Shown here one piece after another: positions 41,496 through 52,548 of a stretch of 64,000 nt of DNA. The position numbers and the translations under genes are program-made. The notes beneath the pieces were generated by a model. That model worked only from the letters and a program-made list of their open reading frames with translations. It was not told the origin of the DNA and searched no databases. The stretch comes from Maniola hyperantus (Eukaryota; Arthropoda; Insecta; Lepidoptera; Nymphalidae). The stretch covers positions 14,022,662-14,086,661 of the forward strand of contig NC_048541.1 of assembly GCF_902806685.2 (NCBI RefSeq), in the 5' to 3' direction. Every line of letters starts with the position of its first letter. Position 1 is the stretch's first letter.

Positions 41496-42146
41496 GGCTG
41501 TTTTACGCCTAGCAATAACATGCGACATTGATGCAGCATGCTACAATGAAAACAATAATTTAATGGCCTTAGGGTGTTTACATAAAGAATCAGTTTTCCG
41601 GTGCCGATAGATCGGTGCGGGTAAATTAGCCCTATTGAGCTCTCACATAAAAAGACAGATAGGTATAAGGTAAAACGTATCACTACCCATAATATAAATG
41701 CGAAAGTGTGTTTGTTTGTTGGTTTGTCCTTCAATCACGTCGCAAGGGAGCAACGGATTGACGTGATTTTTTGCATGGGTATATTTAAAGATCTGGAAAG
41801 TGGCATAGGCTACTTTTTATCCGGGAAATTCAAGAGCTCCCACGGGGTTTTTAAAAACCTAAGTCCACGCGTGCGAAGTCGCGGGCTAGTAAGAGAATAA
41901 AAGGCAATTTTTCTCGCATAACGGTATAAACCTGCACCGACCTGTCAGTGTTGGACACCTGCTTCTTTTTGTAAGCACCCTTAAGCAGCATACGACAATC
42001 TATTTTATTCTGAGTCTACATCGTGCTTTAAAGTTAGATTACATAATATTACGGTAACACAGTCTACTGATAATTTTTGCTCTTAAATTATTGTACTGTG
42101 GCATGTCTCAATGGCGCACTCAATGGTCTTGTGGCGTAAAACGGCC
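41496..42146. mobile_element. TTAA-flanked MITE (piggyBac-like), split by REP-1
   Basis: TTAA lies at 41492-41495 and 42147-42150. The inverted ends are GGCTGTTTTACGCC and GGCGTAAAACGGCC. TTAA duplication is the hallmark of piggyBac transposases. The interior has partly inverted 'cggtgcgggt/acctgcaccg' and 'gcagcatg/catac' words. A minus-strand REP-1 copy (41686-41893) is inserted in it. Confidence 0.72.
41686..41893 (-). mobile_element. REP-1 nested in the TTAA MITE
   Basis: The reverse complement reads 'ctagcccgcgacttcgcacg', 'aaccccgtgggagctc' and 'cactttcgcatttatatta'. It is inserted inside the element at 41496-42146. Confidence 0.78.
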
Positions 42147-42399
42147 TTAAAGGGGTATGTATTACGTACGTGATTGATAGTTTAAGTGGATATCTTCTAT
42201 GTTTCGTAATAGGTTCCCCAAATTACTAGAAACTACCTCTTCATTACGATGTAATTTTTATGCTACAAAAATAATAATAAATCTTTGTTTCCTTCGGAAC
42301 ATAAATATACACACAGAATAACTATAAATTAGATAATTGTTGTATAGTGTTGTGAAATAATGCTGTGGTTTCAATAACAGCTTCTGTTTTTAGGATGAA

Positions 42400-42500
42400 T
42401 CAGCTATTCTCAGCCAGGTTTTGCAACACAATTTATGCTACGTCACATTTCTAGTTGAATATTCATAACTCTATATGGCGTACCCTATTTACCACGGCGT
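42400..42500. repeat. REP-9 repeat copy
   Basis: 'caggttttgcaacacaattt', 'atgctacgtcaca' and 'gaatattcataac' match 43935-44050 and 56868-56945. Class unknown. Confidence 0.5.
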
Positions 42501-42559
42501 GCTATATTTGAGACGATGCGACGAGATAATGATATATACTTGTAATAACACTATACATG

Positions 42560-42782
42560 GATGTAATCAGATGTACACACACACACTCATACACACACAC
42601 ACTCATACACACACACACACACATTTTTAAGTTTCATATTGTTGTTATAAGTGTTTATTTGTTAATGATGGAGGAGGGAGAGCGGGGACCCTGAGATACA
42701 GGTTTTGCAAACTTACTTCAGGGTCCCTGGCACAATTTTAAAAAAACCTTTTAAAACAAATAAATCATTTCATTTCATTTCA
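42560..42782 (+). repeat. (CA)n microsatellite and LINE-like 3' end with (ATTTC)n tail
   Basis: CA repeats with 'actcatac' interruptions (42574-42622) are followed by a transcript-like 3' end: a stem 'gggaccctga/tcagggtccc', then 'aaaacaaataaatc' and (ATTTC)n (42766-42782). Confidence 0.5.
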
Positions 42783-43027
42783 ATCAGAGCGCTCACGCTG
42801 GCAAAAACGAAGACAGGTGATAGTACTGATGATTACTGATATGATACCACAAAACAAAAACGCGAAAAAAAATTTCTATATTTTGAAAAAGTTCACGATA
42901 TGTTACAAATAAAACATCTGACTGACGCTAGAGGTCAACTCTCGGAGGAACACTCGGAGTCAATGCCGCGTCGTAGGTGCGGCATTGACCCAAGTTTTGC
43001 ACGATATTCATTGAGGGTTTGAAAATA
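42783..43027. other. No gene; strong 11-bp hairpin
   Basis: 'gtcaatgccgc' and 'gcggcattgac' (42959-42990) form a perfect stem with a 10-bp loop. Confidence 0.45.
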
Positions 43028-43138
43028 TACTAAATCACTAAAACTACAAAATGAGGCAAATGGTTTGCGATATTGGATTGTATTTAGGTAGCATAAAATA
43101 ACGCTAAATTTTTGCTAGCGTTCTAATTACACCCTGTA
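43028..43138. repeat. REP-7 repeat copy
   Basis: 'aaatcactaaaactacaaa', 'ggattgtatttaggtagc' and 'gctagcgttctaattacacc' match 16478-16586. Confidence 0.55.
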
Positions 43139-43565
43139 TTAAGCAGGTCTGGCTCACTTGGTCACGTAACCCGAAAAATATATAGTCCATTTTTACTTAG
43201 TTTGCTAAAAAGATAAACGAATAGTAGAAACCTTCTCGGAGAAACGCATACAGTTCGACAAGGCTATCTTGGCGCGTGGCGAAAATCGGAACTAACGTTA
43301 CCGTCAAGTGTCCCCTTTGTTCTTGGTTGAATATTCTAAGCCTTTGTTCTCCAACAGCGCCCCCCCTGTCAATGTCATTTAAGTGCCAAGAGAGCCTTGT
43401 CGCACTGTAAGTGACGTGATTTGCCCGGTGCTTTAGACCTTCTGGAGTTAGATTTTTCAATCAAAAATATAGATCAAAAGTGCGAAAGTTAAGTAAAAGT
43501 GCGAACACACGAAATTCATATTCAATATTAGCGTTTAAACTATAGTAAGTGATTTCCATTATACA
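43139..43565. other. No gene seen
   Basis: Noncoding. Open frames on the minus strand lack any protein-family character. Confidence 0.4.
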
Positions 43566-43735
43566 TATCTCACACCCAGCTTTAATCACGTGTTTATTCG
43601 ACGTCAGCCCGACTAGTTTCGAACCCATCCAGGGTCCTTTTTCAAAAGGACTCAGTTCGCGCACGCGTCGTGGTTGAGACTGCGCGCCGCGACTAAACCT
43701 CGACTAAACACGTGAGTAAAGCCGAGTGTAAGATA
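43566..43735. mobile_element. MITE-like repeat with 'cacgtgttta' arms
   Basis: 'cacacccagctttaatcac' with 'gtgtttattcgacg' pairs imperfectly with 'cgactaaacacgtgag' and 'taaagccgagtgtaag'. A second stem 'gggtccttttt/aaaaggactc' lies inside. It resembles a common lepidopteran foldback repeat. Confidence 0.55.
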
Positions 43736-43934
43736 TTCGTATTCAATGTTTCTATTTCTCAGTACAAACTTCATCTTATCATTAACTTTTCAGACCGACT
43801 GATATGAATTTGGAATGTAAAAGGCTATGTTAATGTTAAAATAGGTATAACCTTGCTAAGAAACACCAAGGTATTCACAGCTCGGCATAAAATTAATCCA
43901 CTTATTTAAAGACAAAACAGTAGCTACATTAGGA

Positions 43935-44050
43935 TAGACTAGGTTACCCGGCTAGGTTTTGCAGCGGGAATTATGCCACGTCACAACATTACCGCGTGAA
44001 TATTCATTACGCTCTGCAGTAATCTTTAGAAAGGTGGCGTACAATATTCT
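43935..44050. repeat. REP-9 repeat copy
   Basis: 'taggttttgcagcgggaatt', 'atgccacgtcacaacattac' and 'gtgaatattcattac'. Confidence 0.5.
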
Positions 44051-44625
44051 AAATACAAGTTGCTGTGTTGCTAGCTAATGCGGGAAGTGAATTTCATAAA
44101 AGAGACTGACTGATCTGACAACGCGTTATAAAGCAGTGACAGCCTTTATAGACTTGAGCCAGTGCATGCTAGACCTTATAAAAGTTAAAAGTTTCTCTGC
44201 GTAGGTACTGTCACCAAAACAGGAAGGAACGATCAGCAACTATGAAGTTTGGATCATAGTGGCTTTGGGAGATAACAGGTAATACAAGTGTAAAAAACTC
44301 TTACGTCAAAGTATAAAGTCTATTTTCTATATTTTCTTTGAAATAGTATTCGAAATCACGTCATGCATTGCCAGACACTATACAGATGTACCTACTATAC
44401 ACTAATAGATAAACACAGTTATTCATTTATAATATTAGTATAGATGTCGTAATCCAACATTACTTATTACAATTTATCAAACTTCCAGGTCTTAAGATTC
44501 TACACCCCTAGGATTACGTGTTAGATCATTCGAGAGATTTTTACGTCTTCAAATGCTTTAACTATGTCTGTCACAAAACGGCACGAAGTGTTTCTTTATA
44601 GGTGCTAGGAAATATACAACATCTT
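44051..44625. other. No gene seen
   Basis: AT-rich, with a short GACT run near 44105. Nothing assigned. Confidence 0.4.
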
Positions 44626-44629
44626 TTAA

Positions 44630-45015
44630 GGTGGTTTGATAGATCCAGCCGCGAAAATTCAAATTTTAGTTAGTTTTTCGAAAATGGTAGACTAATCAAA
44701 CATCGAAAGCTTATGGTAATGAGTTTTGCGGGCATAACATTTATGCATCTATATGTTTTTCCATAAAACTTTGGTCAAAATTACTCATTTACTTCATATT
44801 TATGCAAATCTGGGAAAATTCAGAGAATTATCTTTCAGGAACAAATACGAAGTTAATGAGTATTTTTGACCAAATTTTTTATGGAAAAACATGTAGATGC
44901 ATAAGTGTTATGCCCGCAAAACTCATTACCATAAGCTTTCGATATTGGATTAGTCTACCATTTTCGAAAAACTAACTAAAATTTGAATTTTTGCGGCCGG
45001 ATGTATCAATCCACC
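44630..45015. mobile_element. Foldback MITE with TTAA target duplication (piggyBac-like)
   Basis: TTAA stands at 44626-44629 and 45016-45019. The element begins GGTGGTTTGATAGATCC and ends with its near-inverse. The arms stay complementary for about 170 bp ('aaattttagttagtttttcg' / 'cgaaaaactaactaaaattt'), so nearly the whole 386 bp folds into one hairpin. No ORF. Confidence 0.85.
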
Positions 45016-45019
45016 TTAA

Positions 45020-45310
45020 CTACATTAAACGTTTCTAAATAATTGAAAACCTTTTAAATCAATGGGACAAAGGAAGTGCTACAAAAAAAAGGTGAAAAAT
45101 CAGACAAGAAAACAAAATAGGTAGGTACGTATTATCAATAGGTATCCCGGTAAAGCTTTGGATGTTGAACGAGCTAAATGAAATGGGGCGCCGAAGAGTT
45201 TTAATTAAAACTCAAACAATACAAAAATACCCTCATTTAGACTTATTCGAATCGGTTGTTATTTCACACTTCCTGATATTTAAAATTACTGCCCATATTA
45301 TTCAATATCC
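45020..45310. other. No gene seen
   Basis: AT-rich noncoding sequence. Confidence 0.4.
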
Positions 45311-45428
45311 ATATTTTGAATGTGAAAGTGTGTTGGTTGGTTTGTTGGTGTGTCCTTCAATCACGCCGGACTAAGGGATCGACGTGATTTTTTGCATGGA
45401 TATACTTGAAAATCTGGAAAGTGGACAC
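45311..45428 (-). mobile_element. REP-1, 3' part
   Basis: The reverse complement contains 'cacgtcgatcccttagtcc', 'gtgattgaaggacacacc' and 'cacactttcacattc'. It is cut before the head. Confidence 0.65.
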
Positions 45429-45792
45429 ATTAGACACATAATATCAGGGAGACAGCTTCAAGACCGGCAGCCGCAGCAGAAATGGTTGAAACCGGTAAGA
45501 GGCATAAGTATGCGTCTCTTATCGAGAGTTACATTTTTGTTCCGTTTGCCGTAGGATCATGGAGTCTTAGTGCTAAAATTTTTTTACAAGAGCTGGCTCA
45601 TTTTTTACGCATAGGATCAGCCGGGCTGTCAAACACGGAAATGCAGCCAGTGTTGTGGCACCATTCTACACGAGCATTATTTGTACAGTAATTTGATAAG
45701 GCTAGCCTTAAGTTTCATCATAATATTTTCTTTTAAGCTATACTTAATTTGTTTTAAATACATTCAAGAGAAACCTTGTTTTCAATATAATG
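45429..45792. other. No gene seen
   Basis: Mixed composition; no repeat match and no coding signature strong enough to call. Confidence 0.4.
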
Positions 45793-45976
45793 TACAGTAC
45801 GCGGCAGAAAATAATGCACATCGGCCTTTAGAATGACATTTCGGCTTCGTAGAGCGTTGTCTCTGTCACTCACACCTATATGACGTTTTGTCGGTATCAA
45901 CGACAGAGACAATGCTCTACAAATCCCCTATCTCCTTCTAAAGGTCGATGTACATTATTTTCTGTCGGGCACTGTA
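45793..45976. mobile_element. TA1 MITE, best copy
   Basis: It runs from 'tacagtacgcggcagaaaat' to 'attttctgtcgggcactgta', nearly full palindromic, with inner arms 'gtagagcgttgtctctg' and 'cagagacaatgctctac'. Confidence 0.82.
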
Positions 45977-45984
45977 ACGCATTT

Positions 45985-46344
45985 TGACAGCTGGTGCGAC
46001 CGATGTTTCCTCATCGGAAACTATGGGCGAAGTTTTCCTTTTCAATAAATGGTCTGCAGTAAATATAGCGAGACCCGTTTGTAGTATAAGAGCTGGTAGC
46101 GTGTTTATCTAAAGTAGTTTAAATTTTCAGTGATGATTGTAGTTTTGATTGGCCGTTTGTAAACTTTTATATTAATACAATTGAATTGGTCATTTCAAAA
46201 ACCACATAAGTCACACTAATAGGATTCTCCAGAAATCAATAAAAGCCCTGTCATTCACAAGTAAACGAATTTTTAAGGATTTTTTGGGCTGAATATAGTC
46301 TAAAATACCTAGATGAAAATAAGCCGTATTCAATCCATAGTACA
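45985..46344. other. No gene seen
   Basis: Noncoding; nothing assigned. Confidence 0.4.
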
Positions 46345-46560
46345 TATCTACTAATATTATAAGTGCGTCTATATAAGTACAGTGGTATGTCTATTACCTA
46401 CTTGTCCACGGCCCATCCATTTCACCAATTCTGACAAAATTTGGTAGGTACAGGGATAATTTCCTACAATTTACAGGGATAAGTAACCTATATCTGTCTC
46501 CCAGAGATGGATATAGGTTACTTTTTATTCCAGAAAATCAAAGAGCAAAGTACAAATACT
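46345..46560 (-). mobile_element. REP-1, diverged
   Basis: 'ctactaatattataagtgcg', 'cacggcccatccatttcacc' and 'gttactttttattccagaaa' on the plus strand are REP-1 in inverse. The head is missing. Confidence 0.62.
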
Positions 46561-47261
46561 ATCGGTAAATCAATACCTATCTCTTAGCCTAGTATATTAT
46601 TAGAGGACAAAACATAACTGTTGGTTTTGTAATCAAAACTTTTCGTATAAACATCTGTTCATGCTGACAAGTTATTTGGTATGTTTAATATCTCGACCTC
46701 AGATAATAATAATATAAAGCGTTGGTTCAATTTTTGAGTAAAAATACTACTTCTTAACATACTTTAGCGAATCTATTGGTACTTTTTGTGAATATTTACC
46801 TACACAATATTTAATTTTATTTGTACTTAATACACACCTTTCGAAACATCTTGGCATGCAGGTTTCTACACTCAGTTTTCCTTCTTGCTTGAAACGTCCA
46901 TACCTAACTACGAAAATCACCGACTGAAAACACTACTACAAAATGTATTTAATTTTTAGTCACATTTAGGTGCCACATTGCAAATAATATTTGTAGATTT
47001 TGTAAACTATATGTATATGAGATAATATGTTGTTGTACCTATATGAGATACCATACTTTGACTTTTTAAGTATTTATTTAAGGAGCTTGGTAACTCCGTA
47101 ATGGTCACATATTTTACATTATTAAACAATAGAATTAGGTAGTGTTTTAGAGTGCGCAAAAAATAAATTATTCTTGGATTTATTTATACATCATACAATG
47201 AGAAAACAAAAAAATTGTAAAATAAAAAAAAAACCGTAAACTGTTAACAAAGCTATTACAC
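46561..47261. other. No gene seen; AT-rich
   Basis: Near 46850 'catgcaggtttctacactca' is a scrap of SINE-A. 'tatgagata' recurs near 47015 and 47041. Confidence 0.4.
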
Positions 47262-47810
47262 TGATCGCGAGCAATATACTCTTATCCGTTGAAGAGTTTC
47301 GTTCTCCATCTCCGAAGATATTTATCAGATCTTTACCAAATTATAAATTACACAGTAAAAAAAGATTCCGACGAATAGAGAACCTCCTCCTTTTTTTGAA
47401 GTCGGTTAAAAATGGGACTACCTCTGAAGTATGTCCTACTAAACAAAAAAAGAATCATCAAAATCAGTTCATAATTGAGGGATTAATCGCGTAACAAACA
47501 CACAAAAAAAACCTACTGTCGAATTGAGAACTTTTTTGGAAGTCGGTTAAAAATAAACTCCATGTGGCCACTTTTTAACCGACTTCAAAAAAAGGAGGAG
47601 GTTCTCAATTCGTCGGAAGCTTTTTTTTTAATGTATGTTCCCCGATTACTCGAAGACGCCTGGACCGATTTTGAAATTTCCTTTTTTGTTTGAAAGGGTA
47701 TACTTCAAAGTTGGTCCCGTTTAAATTTGGTGAAGATCTGATGAACGTCTTCGAAGATAGATACTGGAACTCCTCAACGGATAAGAGTAAATTGCTCGCG
47801 ATCAGTGGAA
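47262..47810. repeat. REP-10 copies in inverted arrangement
   Basis: 'ccgacttcaaaaaaaggagg' with 'gttctcaattcgtcgg' (47578-47618) is the inverse of 'gaacctcctcctttttttga' (47381-47400). A third partial copy ends at 47552. The outer ends also pair ('actgatcgcgagcaat' at 47260, 'attgctcgcgatcagt' at 47792). Confidence 0.68.
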
Positions 47811-47894
47811 TAGCTTAGTAAACAGTAGATTTTTAACCAGTCATAGCATAATTCCATGGGACCACTAAAAATTGTGAAATAAATTTTTTTTACA

Positions 47895-48200
47895 AAAAAA
47901 ATAAAAACCGACTTCGATACACAAACACTAAAAATTGAAAAATAATTTAATTTATTACCGAATATATTATGTATAGTTCCATAATAATATTTTTTGGGGT
48001 CACTGCCAATGAGGTGCCATTGTAGTCTCATAAAAATATGAAGTCTAGACGATTCGCGCAGCTAAAGCTAATTGGCACCGGCACCGAAAAGTATTATTAT
48101 GGAACTACATAACTCTTGTATACATAATATATTCGGTAATAAATTAAATTATTTTTCAATTTTTAGTGTTTGTGTATCGAAGTCGGTTTTTATTTTTTTT
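47895..48200. repeat. Long inverted repeat, arms about 100 bp
   Basis: 'aaccgacttcgatacacaaa', 'cactaaaaattgaaaaataa' and 'attaccgaatatattatgta' in 47908-47985 recur exactly inverted in 48115-48187. The spacer is about 95 bp. It probably arose from two REP-10-like copies or a foldback MITE. Confidence 0.78.
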
Positions 48201-48366
48201 GTTGTATGTATGTTAAATTGATTAGAACTGTGGGAATGGCAGTCGTAACTTTGGGAAGCGATTTCGATTGTAAAACAATATTTATGGACCTGTTGGATTA
48301 TGGTTTACGATTGTATAGCAAAATTATTGTGAACGTAATTTTTGTTTTCCAGTGCTGTACAAGCTT

Positions 48367-48598
48367 ATCAGGGTTCCGTAGCCGAATGGCAAAAAACGGA
48401 ACCCTTATAGATTCGTCATGTCTGTCTGTCCGTCCGTATGTCACAGCCACTTTTTTCCGAAACTATAATAGCTATACTGTTGAAACTTGGTAAGTAGATG
48501 TGTTCTGTGAACCGCATTAAGATTTTTACACAAAAATAGAAAAAAAAAAACAATTATTTTTGGGGTTCCCCATACTTAGAACTGAAACTCAAACCCAG
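48367..48598 (+). mobile_element. REP-3, 5' part, diverged subfamily
   Basis: 'cagggttccgtagccgaatg', 'catgtctgtctgtccgtcc' and 'ttggggttccccatacttag' match 25340-25540. It stops at 'gaaactcaaa'. Confidence 0.72.
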
Positions 48599-48659
48599 GT
48601 TTTCAGGCAAGTATCTCCAACTACGGCAAAGCTAAAAGGAAAGGTTATGATTTTAGCAG

Positions 48660-48690
48660 TCTCTGTATGTATGTATGTATGTATGTTTGT
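48660..48690 (+). repeat. (TATG)n microsatellite
   Basis: About six TATG units at 48664-48690, between REP-3 and SINE-A. Confidence 0.7.
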
Positions 48691-48704
48691 ATTTATCACA
48701 ATTA

Positions 48705-48890
48705 GGTAGTTATGGCGAAGAAAAACATCGTGAGGAAACATGCACGAAAACTTAAAAGTTCTCCATAATGTTCTAAAAGTCTGCGAATTCGCAACTAGCC
48801 AGCGTGGTGGTCTATGACCTAAACTCACTTTGAGAGGAGTCCCATGCCCCAGGAGTGGGCCGGCGCGCGCGATAGGTTGAGATGATCTAC
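48705..48890 (+). mobile_element. SINE-A, 3' half
   Basis: 'gaagaaaaacatcgtgagga', 'agttctccataatgttct' and 'ggagtgggccggcgcg', followed by 'gataggttgagatgatc'. Confidence 0.75.
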
Positions 48891-49189
48891 CTACAATCAG
48901 CAAATAAATGATTTGTATTTGTATTCGTGATAAAGTTTAGAACTCTTACAGTAAAATTTACTTAAATCCAAAACTAATTCAGACTTTTTAATACGCTTCG
49001 AATTCCAATTATCCTGAGATGTACGAGTACTTCTAGTGAATATCGTTCAAAGTTAACTAATGTTACTCAATAGAGTTTCTTTCTTGAACATTTTTTTCTA
49101 GCTCCGTTTGCAGTAAAATTTAATTCTTGTCGTTGCTAGTCCCTTATTCGCTTATTGCGCTTTAATTTTATACCTTCTTTTTATGTTTT
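48891..49189. other. No gene seen
   Basis: AT-rich, no repeat recognised. Confidence 0.4.
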
Positions 49190-49433
49190 ACTAGCTGATG
49201 CCCGCGACTTCGTCCACGTGGAATTAGGTTTTTAACCCCGGTTAAGGTTCCCGTGTTAACTCTTTGATTTTCCGGGATAAAAAGTAGCTTATGTCACTTT
49301 CCAGGTCTTTATCAATACCCATGCAAAAAATCACGTCAATCCGTTGCACCGTTGCGACGTGATTGAAGGACAAACCAACAAGCCAACAAACAAACACATT
49401 TTCGCATTTATAATAAGGGTATTAATTGTATTT
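49190..49433 (+). mobile_element. REP-1 interspersed repeat
   Basis: 'ctagctgatgcccgcgactt', 'gattttccgggataaaaagt', 'aatcacgtcaatccgttgca' and 'cattttcgcatttataata'. A clear near full-length copy. Confidence 0.82.
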
Positions 49434-49439
49434 AAAGAT

Positions 49440-49614
49440 GTATAGTAGCCGGCAGGAAATATTGTACATCAACCTTTAGAAAGAGAGTTCGGCTTCGTAG
49501 AGTGTTGTCTCTGTCACTCATACCTATGTGACGTTATATTTGTCTCAACGATAGAGACAACGCCCTACAAACCCGCTATCTATTTCCTTACAATTCTTCC
49601 TGCCAGGTACAGTA
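49440..49614. mobile_element. TA1 MITE
   Basis: It runs from 'tatagtagccggcaggaaat' to 'cttcctgccaggtacagta', with arms 'gtagagtgttgtctctg' and 'agagacaacgccctac'. Confidence 0.75.
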
Positions 49615-50111
49615 TTTGTCGACCTCCTACGCACGTGGTGAGTTGTGTGGAACGCTGAATATAATAATTCTTCTTCTTCTCTGTCGTCAGAGGTCGTAGT
49701 CTCTCTCTCTTTCCCTGGTTTCCTTGTGCAATTATGTAAGAGGACATCTGATAAAGTAGACGACTGAACCGAACATAAACCTATTTATTCCTTTTATCAT
49801 TGGAATATCTAATAATTTGTCAGTGCAATGTTTGAATTTATCAATTTTATACTACAGCGATTTCCGAATTAAACTGAGGGGTATTTAAATTTTAATTCTC
49901 TTGATACCGGCTGGTATAATTATATTAGCGACAGACTGCTCCACAGGCTATAAAGATGACAAATGTACTGGGGGCGCCGGTCGAAGCGATAATCACGGTA
50001 CTCCTACAATTTAATAGATAATATTATTATGGTAATAGGTATATTAATGAACTGCTAATAAAACTTACCCAAAATAGATGATATTATATTTAAAAAAGTT
50101 TTTCATTTAGT
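49615..50111. other. No gene seen
   Basis: 'ttcttcttctctgtcgtcag' and 'tctctctctctttccc' near 49670-49715 are low complexity. Nothing assigned. Confidence 0.4.
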
Positions 50112-50400
50112 TTTTTAGGGTTTCGTACCTCAAAAGCAAAAACGGACGGTTACTTCAAAAATTGAAAATACTCATTATTATTTCATGACCACAACTTAAT
50201 TTTTTGTGTGATATAACCACAAAAACACCGTTTTCAGATTTTCCTCCTAATGTCTGTTATAAGACCTACCTATCTGCCAAATTTCATGATTCTAGGTCAA
50301 CGGGAAGTACCCTGTAGGTTTCTTGACAGACTGACAGACAGACAGAAAACAAAGTGATCCTATAAGGGTTCCTTTTTTCCTTTTGAGGTACGAAACCCAA
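50112..50400 (-). mobile_element. REP-3 interspersed repeat, internally deleted
   Basis: The reverse complement holds 'gggtttcgtacctcaaaagg' and 'ccgttgacctagaatcatg', then stops in 'tttcaatttttgaagtaacc'. A second 'agggtttcgtacctcaaaag' in direct orientation at 50117 gives the copy inverted ends. Confidence 0.72.
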
Positions 50401-50852
50401 AAAAGAAAATTCGGTGGTAATATCACTTCAAACAAGGGCCTTACATAAAAACTTGTGAAGTATGTACCTACCTATAACTAGGCTTAAGAACATAAAATAA
50501 AAGTTTAGTTTGTTTTATTTTTAAAACTCTTCTAAAATTATTCCCTGAACGCTAATTTTATCGTAAATTAATTATTTATCACTTCAACGTAAGGCCCAAA
50601 ATACTGTAACGTTCAGTCTTAGCAGCTTCAAAATTGTCGAAACGATCCTTTTGCTACATTTAGCTAACTCAAGGGAATAATGAACGCTTAATGTTATACG
50701 AACGTTCCCTCTTACCTCGTAATATCAAACGAGTGAAATAATTACCTATTCTTTACACTTAATTAGGGATCCTTAGCAAAGTGTTCAAATAGAACAGAAT
50801 TCAGACCATGGAGCAACGCACCCAACCCAAATTATAACTTGAACTTGACGAC
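50401..50852. other. No gene seen
   Basis: AT-rich noncoding sequence. Confidence 0.4.
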
Positions 50853-51188
50853 CTCCCTGGCGCAGTGGTAAGCGCTGTGGTCTTATTAGCGGGAGGTCCT
50901 GGGTTGGATTCCTGGCGGGGATTTGGAATTTTATAATTTCTTAATTTCTGGTCCGATCTGGTGGGAGGCTTCGGCCGTGGCTAGTTACCACCCTGCCGGC
51001 AAAGCCGTGCCGCCAAGCGATTTAGCGTTCCGGTACGATGCCGTGTAGAAACCGAAGGGGCATGGGTTTATTAAAAACTGCCATACCCCTTCCAGGTTAG
51101 CCCGCTTTCATCTTAGACAGCATCGTCACTTACCACCAGGTGCGATTGCAGTCAAGGGCTAATTTGTATCTGAATAAAAAAAAAAAAA
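50853..51188 (+). mobile_element. SINE-C, full length with A-tail
   Basis: The head 'ctccctggcgcagtggtaag' with a worn B box ('ggttggattcctggcg'), the body 'ggcttcggccgtggctag' and 'ccaccaggtgcgattgcag', and the end 'tctgaat' plus A12. It is the best SINE-C copy here. Confidence 0.87.
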
Positions 51189-51197
51189 TTGCTTTTA

Positions 51198-51362
51198 TTC
51201 ATCGTCATCGTCATCATTATCAACCGATAGACAACCACGGGGCGAGGTGATCACCTAAGTTTCCCTCTCTTTTACACATTCTAACATTTTCAATGTGTGG
51301 AAGTCCGTATAAAAGTCCAGCGATGGAGGTCTATCAGTTGCCGCTGATGATGATGATGATGA
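51198..51362 (+). mobile_element. RTE LINE 3' end fragments
   Basis: 51198-51240 ('catcgtcatcgtcatcatta') is a 3' tail in inverse. 51290-51362 ('gtgtggaagtccgtataaaa' then (GAT)n) is a forward 3' end. Two tiny insertions lie close together. Confidence 0.6.
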
Positions 51363-51516
51363 GTTCATTTGAGACAACTAAAGCAACCCTCCTTTGGCTT
51401 TCGCCGCTAAAAAGAAAGCTAAACATAATAAGAATGTACGTGGAGGTTTTTCAAAAAATAAGAATAGCGAGCAAACGAGTAGGCGGGTCACCTGATGTTA
51501 AATGATTACCTACTGT

Positions 51517-51833
51517 CATCATCATCATCATCATGATCAACCCATCACCGGCTCACTACAGAGCACGGGTCTCCTCTCAGAGTGAGAAAGATTTTGGCCA
51601 TAGTCTACCACGCTGGCCATGTGCGGATTAGTAGACTTCACACACATTTGATATCATTATGGAGAACTATCAGGCATGCAGGTTTCCTCACGATGTTTTC
51701 CTTCACCGTTAAAGCAAGTGATATTTTAATTACTTAAAAACGCACATAACTCCGAAAAGTTAGAGGTGCGTGCCCGGGATCGAACCCCCAACCTCCGATT
51801 AGAAGGCCGACGTCTTAACCACTAGGCTATCAC
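51517..51833 (-). mobile_element. SINE-A, full length
   Basis: (CAT)n at 51518-51534, then 'gatcaacccatcaccggctc', 'tgcaggtttcctcacgatg' and the tRNA-like head 'ttaaccactaggctatcaca'. It is the most complete SINE-A copy, with clear A and B boxes. Confidence 0.88.
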
Positions 51834-52320
51834 AGATTACCTATAACTGTTGCCTATGAATATTTGCAGTACCAGGGGAACCACTAATGCATTGCCGGCC
51901 TTTTAGGAATTCGTTGGTCCGCCCTTTGAATAACCCCATGTTGTTGTAACGACAGGTCGTAGCCATAGAGAGTTTTTCTGAATCACAATAGTTTGAATTT
52001 CCAACTTGTATATTATATTATATACCAAATTTTTTTAGGTGCCATTATTTTCTTTATTACAAGGATGATTACTTTATCTCTTTACCTTTTCCATAATAAT
52101 ACCTTTCCGAGGATTAACGAAAAAGGACAAAATATACATTAATAATCCATCGACCTTCCCATTAATCTGTTTAAAAACCTTTCCAGGGATTTTCTAAATG
52201 TCACATCGCATGACAATAAGGCTAAGATTATAATATGGTTTTGTTTTAAGACTTTTTGCCCTGTTGTCTGCCCTAGTTTAAAAATATATTCTAAAATTGT
52301 GGAAATTGAGTTCGTATTAG
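51834..52320. other. No gene seen
   Basis: AT-rich noncoding sequence. Confidence 0.4.
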
Positions 52321-52548
52321 TCTGGTGGGAGGCTTCGGCTGTGGTTAGTTACCACCCTACCGGCAAAGCCGTGCCGCCAAGCGATTTAGTGCTCCGGTAC
52401 GAAGCCGTGTAGAAACTAAAGGGCGCATGGGTTTATTATAAACTGCCATATTATCCAGGTTAGCCCGCTTCCATCTTAGACTGCATCGTCACTTACCACC
52501 AGGTGAGATTGCAGTCAAGGGCTAACTTTTCTCTGCATAAAAAATAAA
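52321..52548 (+). mobile_element. SINE-C, body only
   Basis: 'tctggtgggaggcttcggct' to 'aggtgagattgcagtcaagg' with an A-rich end. The tRNA-like head is missing, as in the copy at 3395-3608. Confidence 0.82.

Noticed and set aside
42574..42622. CA-rich tract considered as a CRISPR-like or satellite array
   Set aside because: It is a simple dinucleotide microsatellite with two interruptions and has no spacers.
51770..51833. tRNA-like fold on the minus strand
   Set aside because: It is the head of SINE-A, with many copies in the window.
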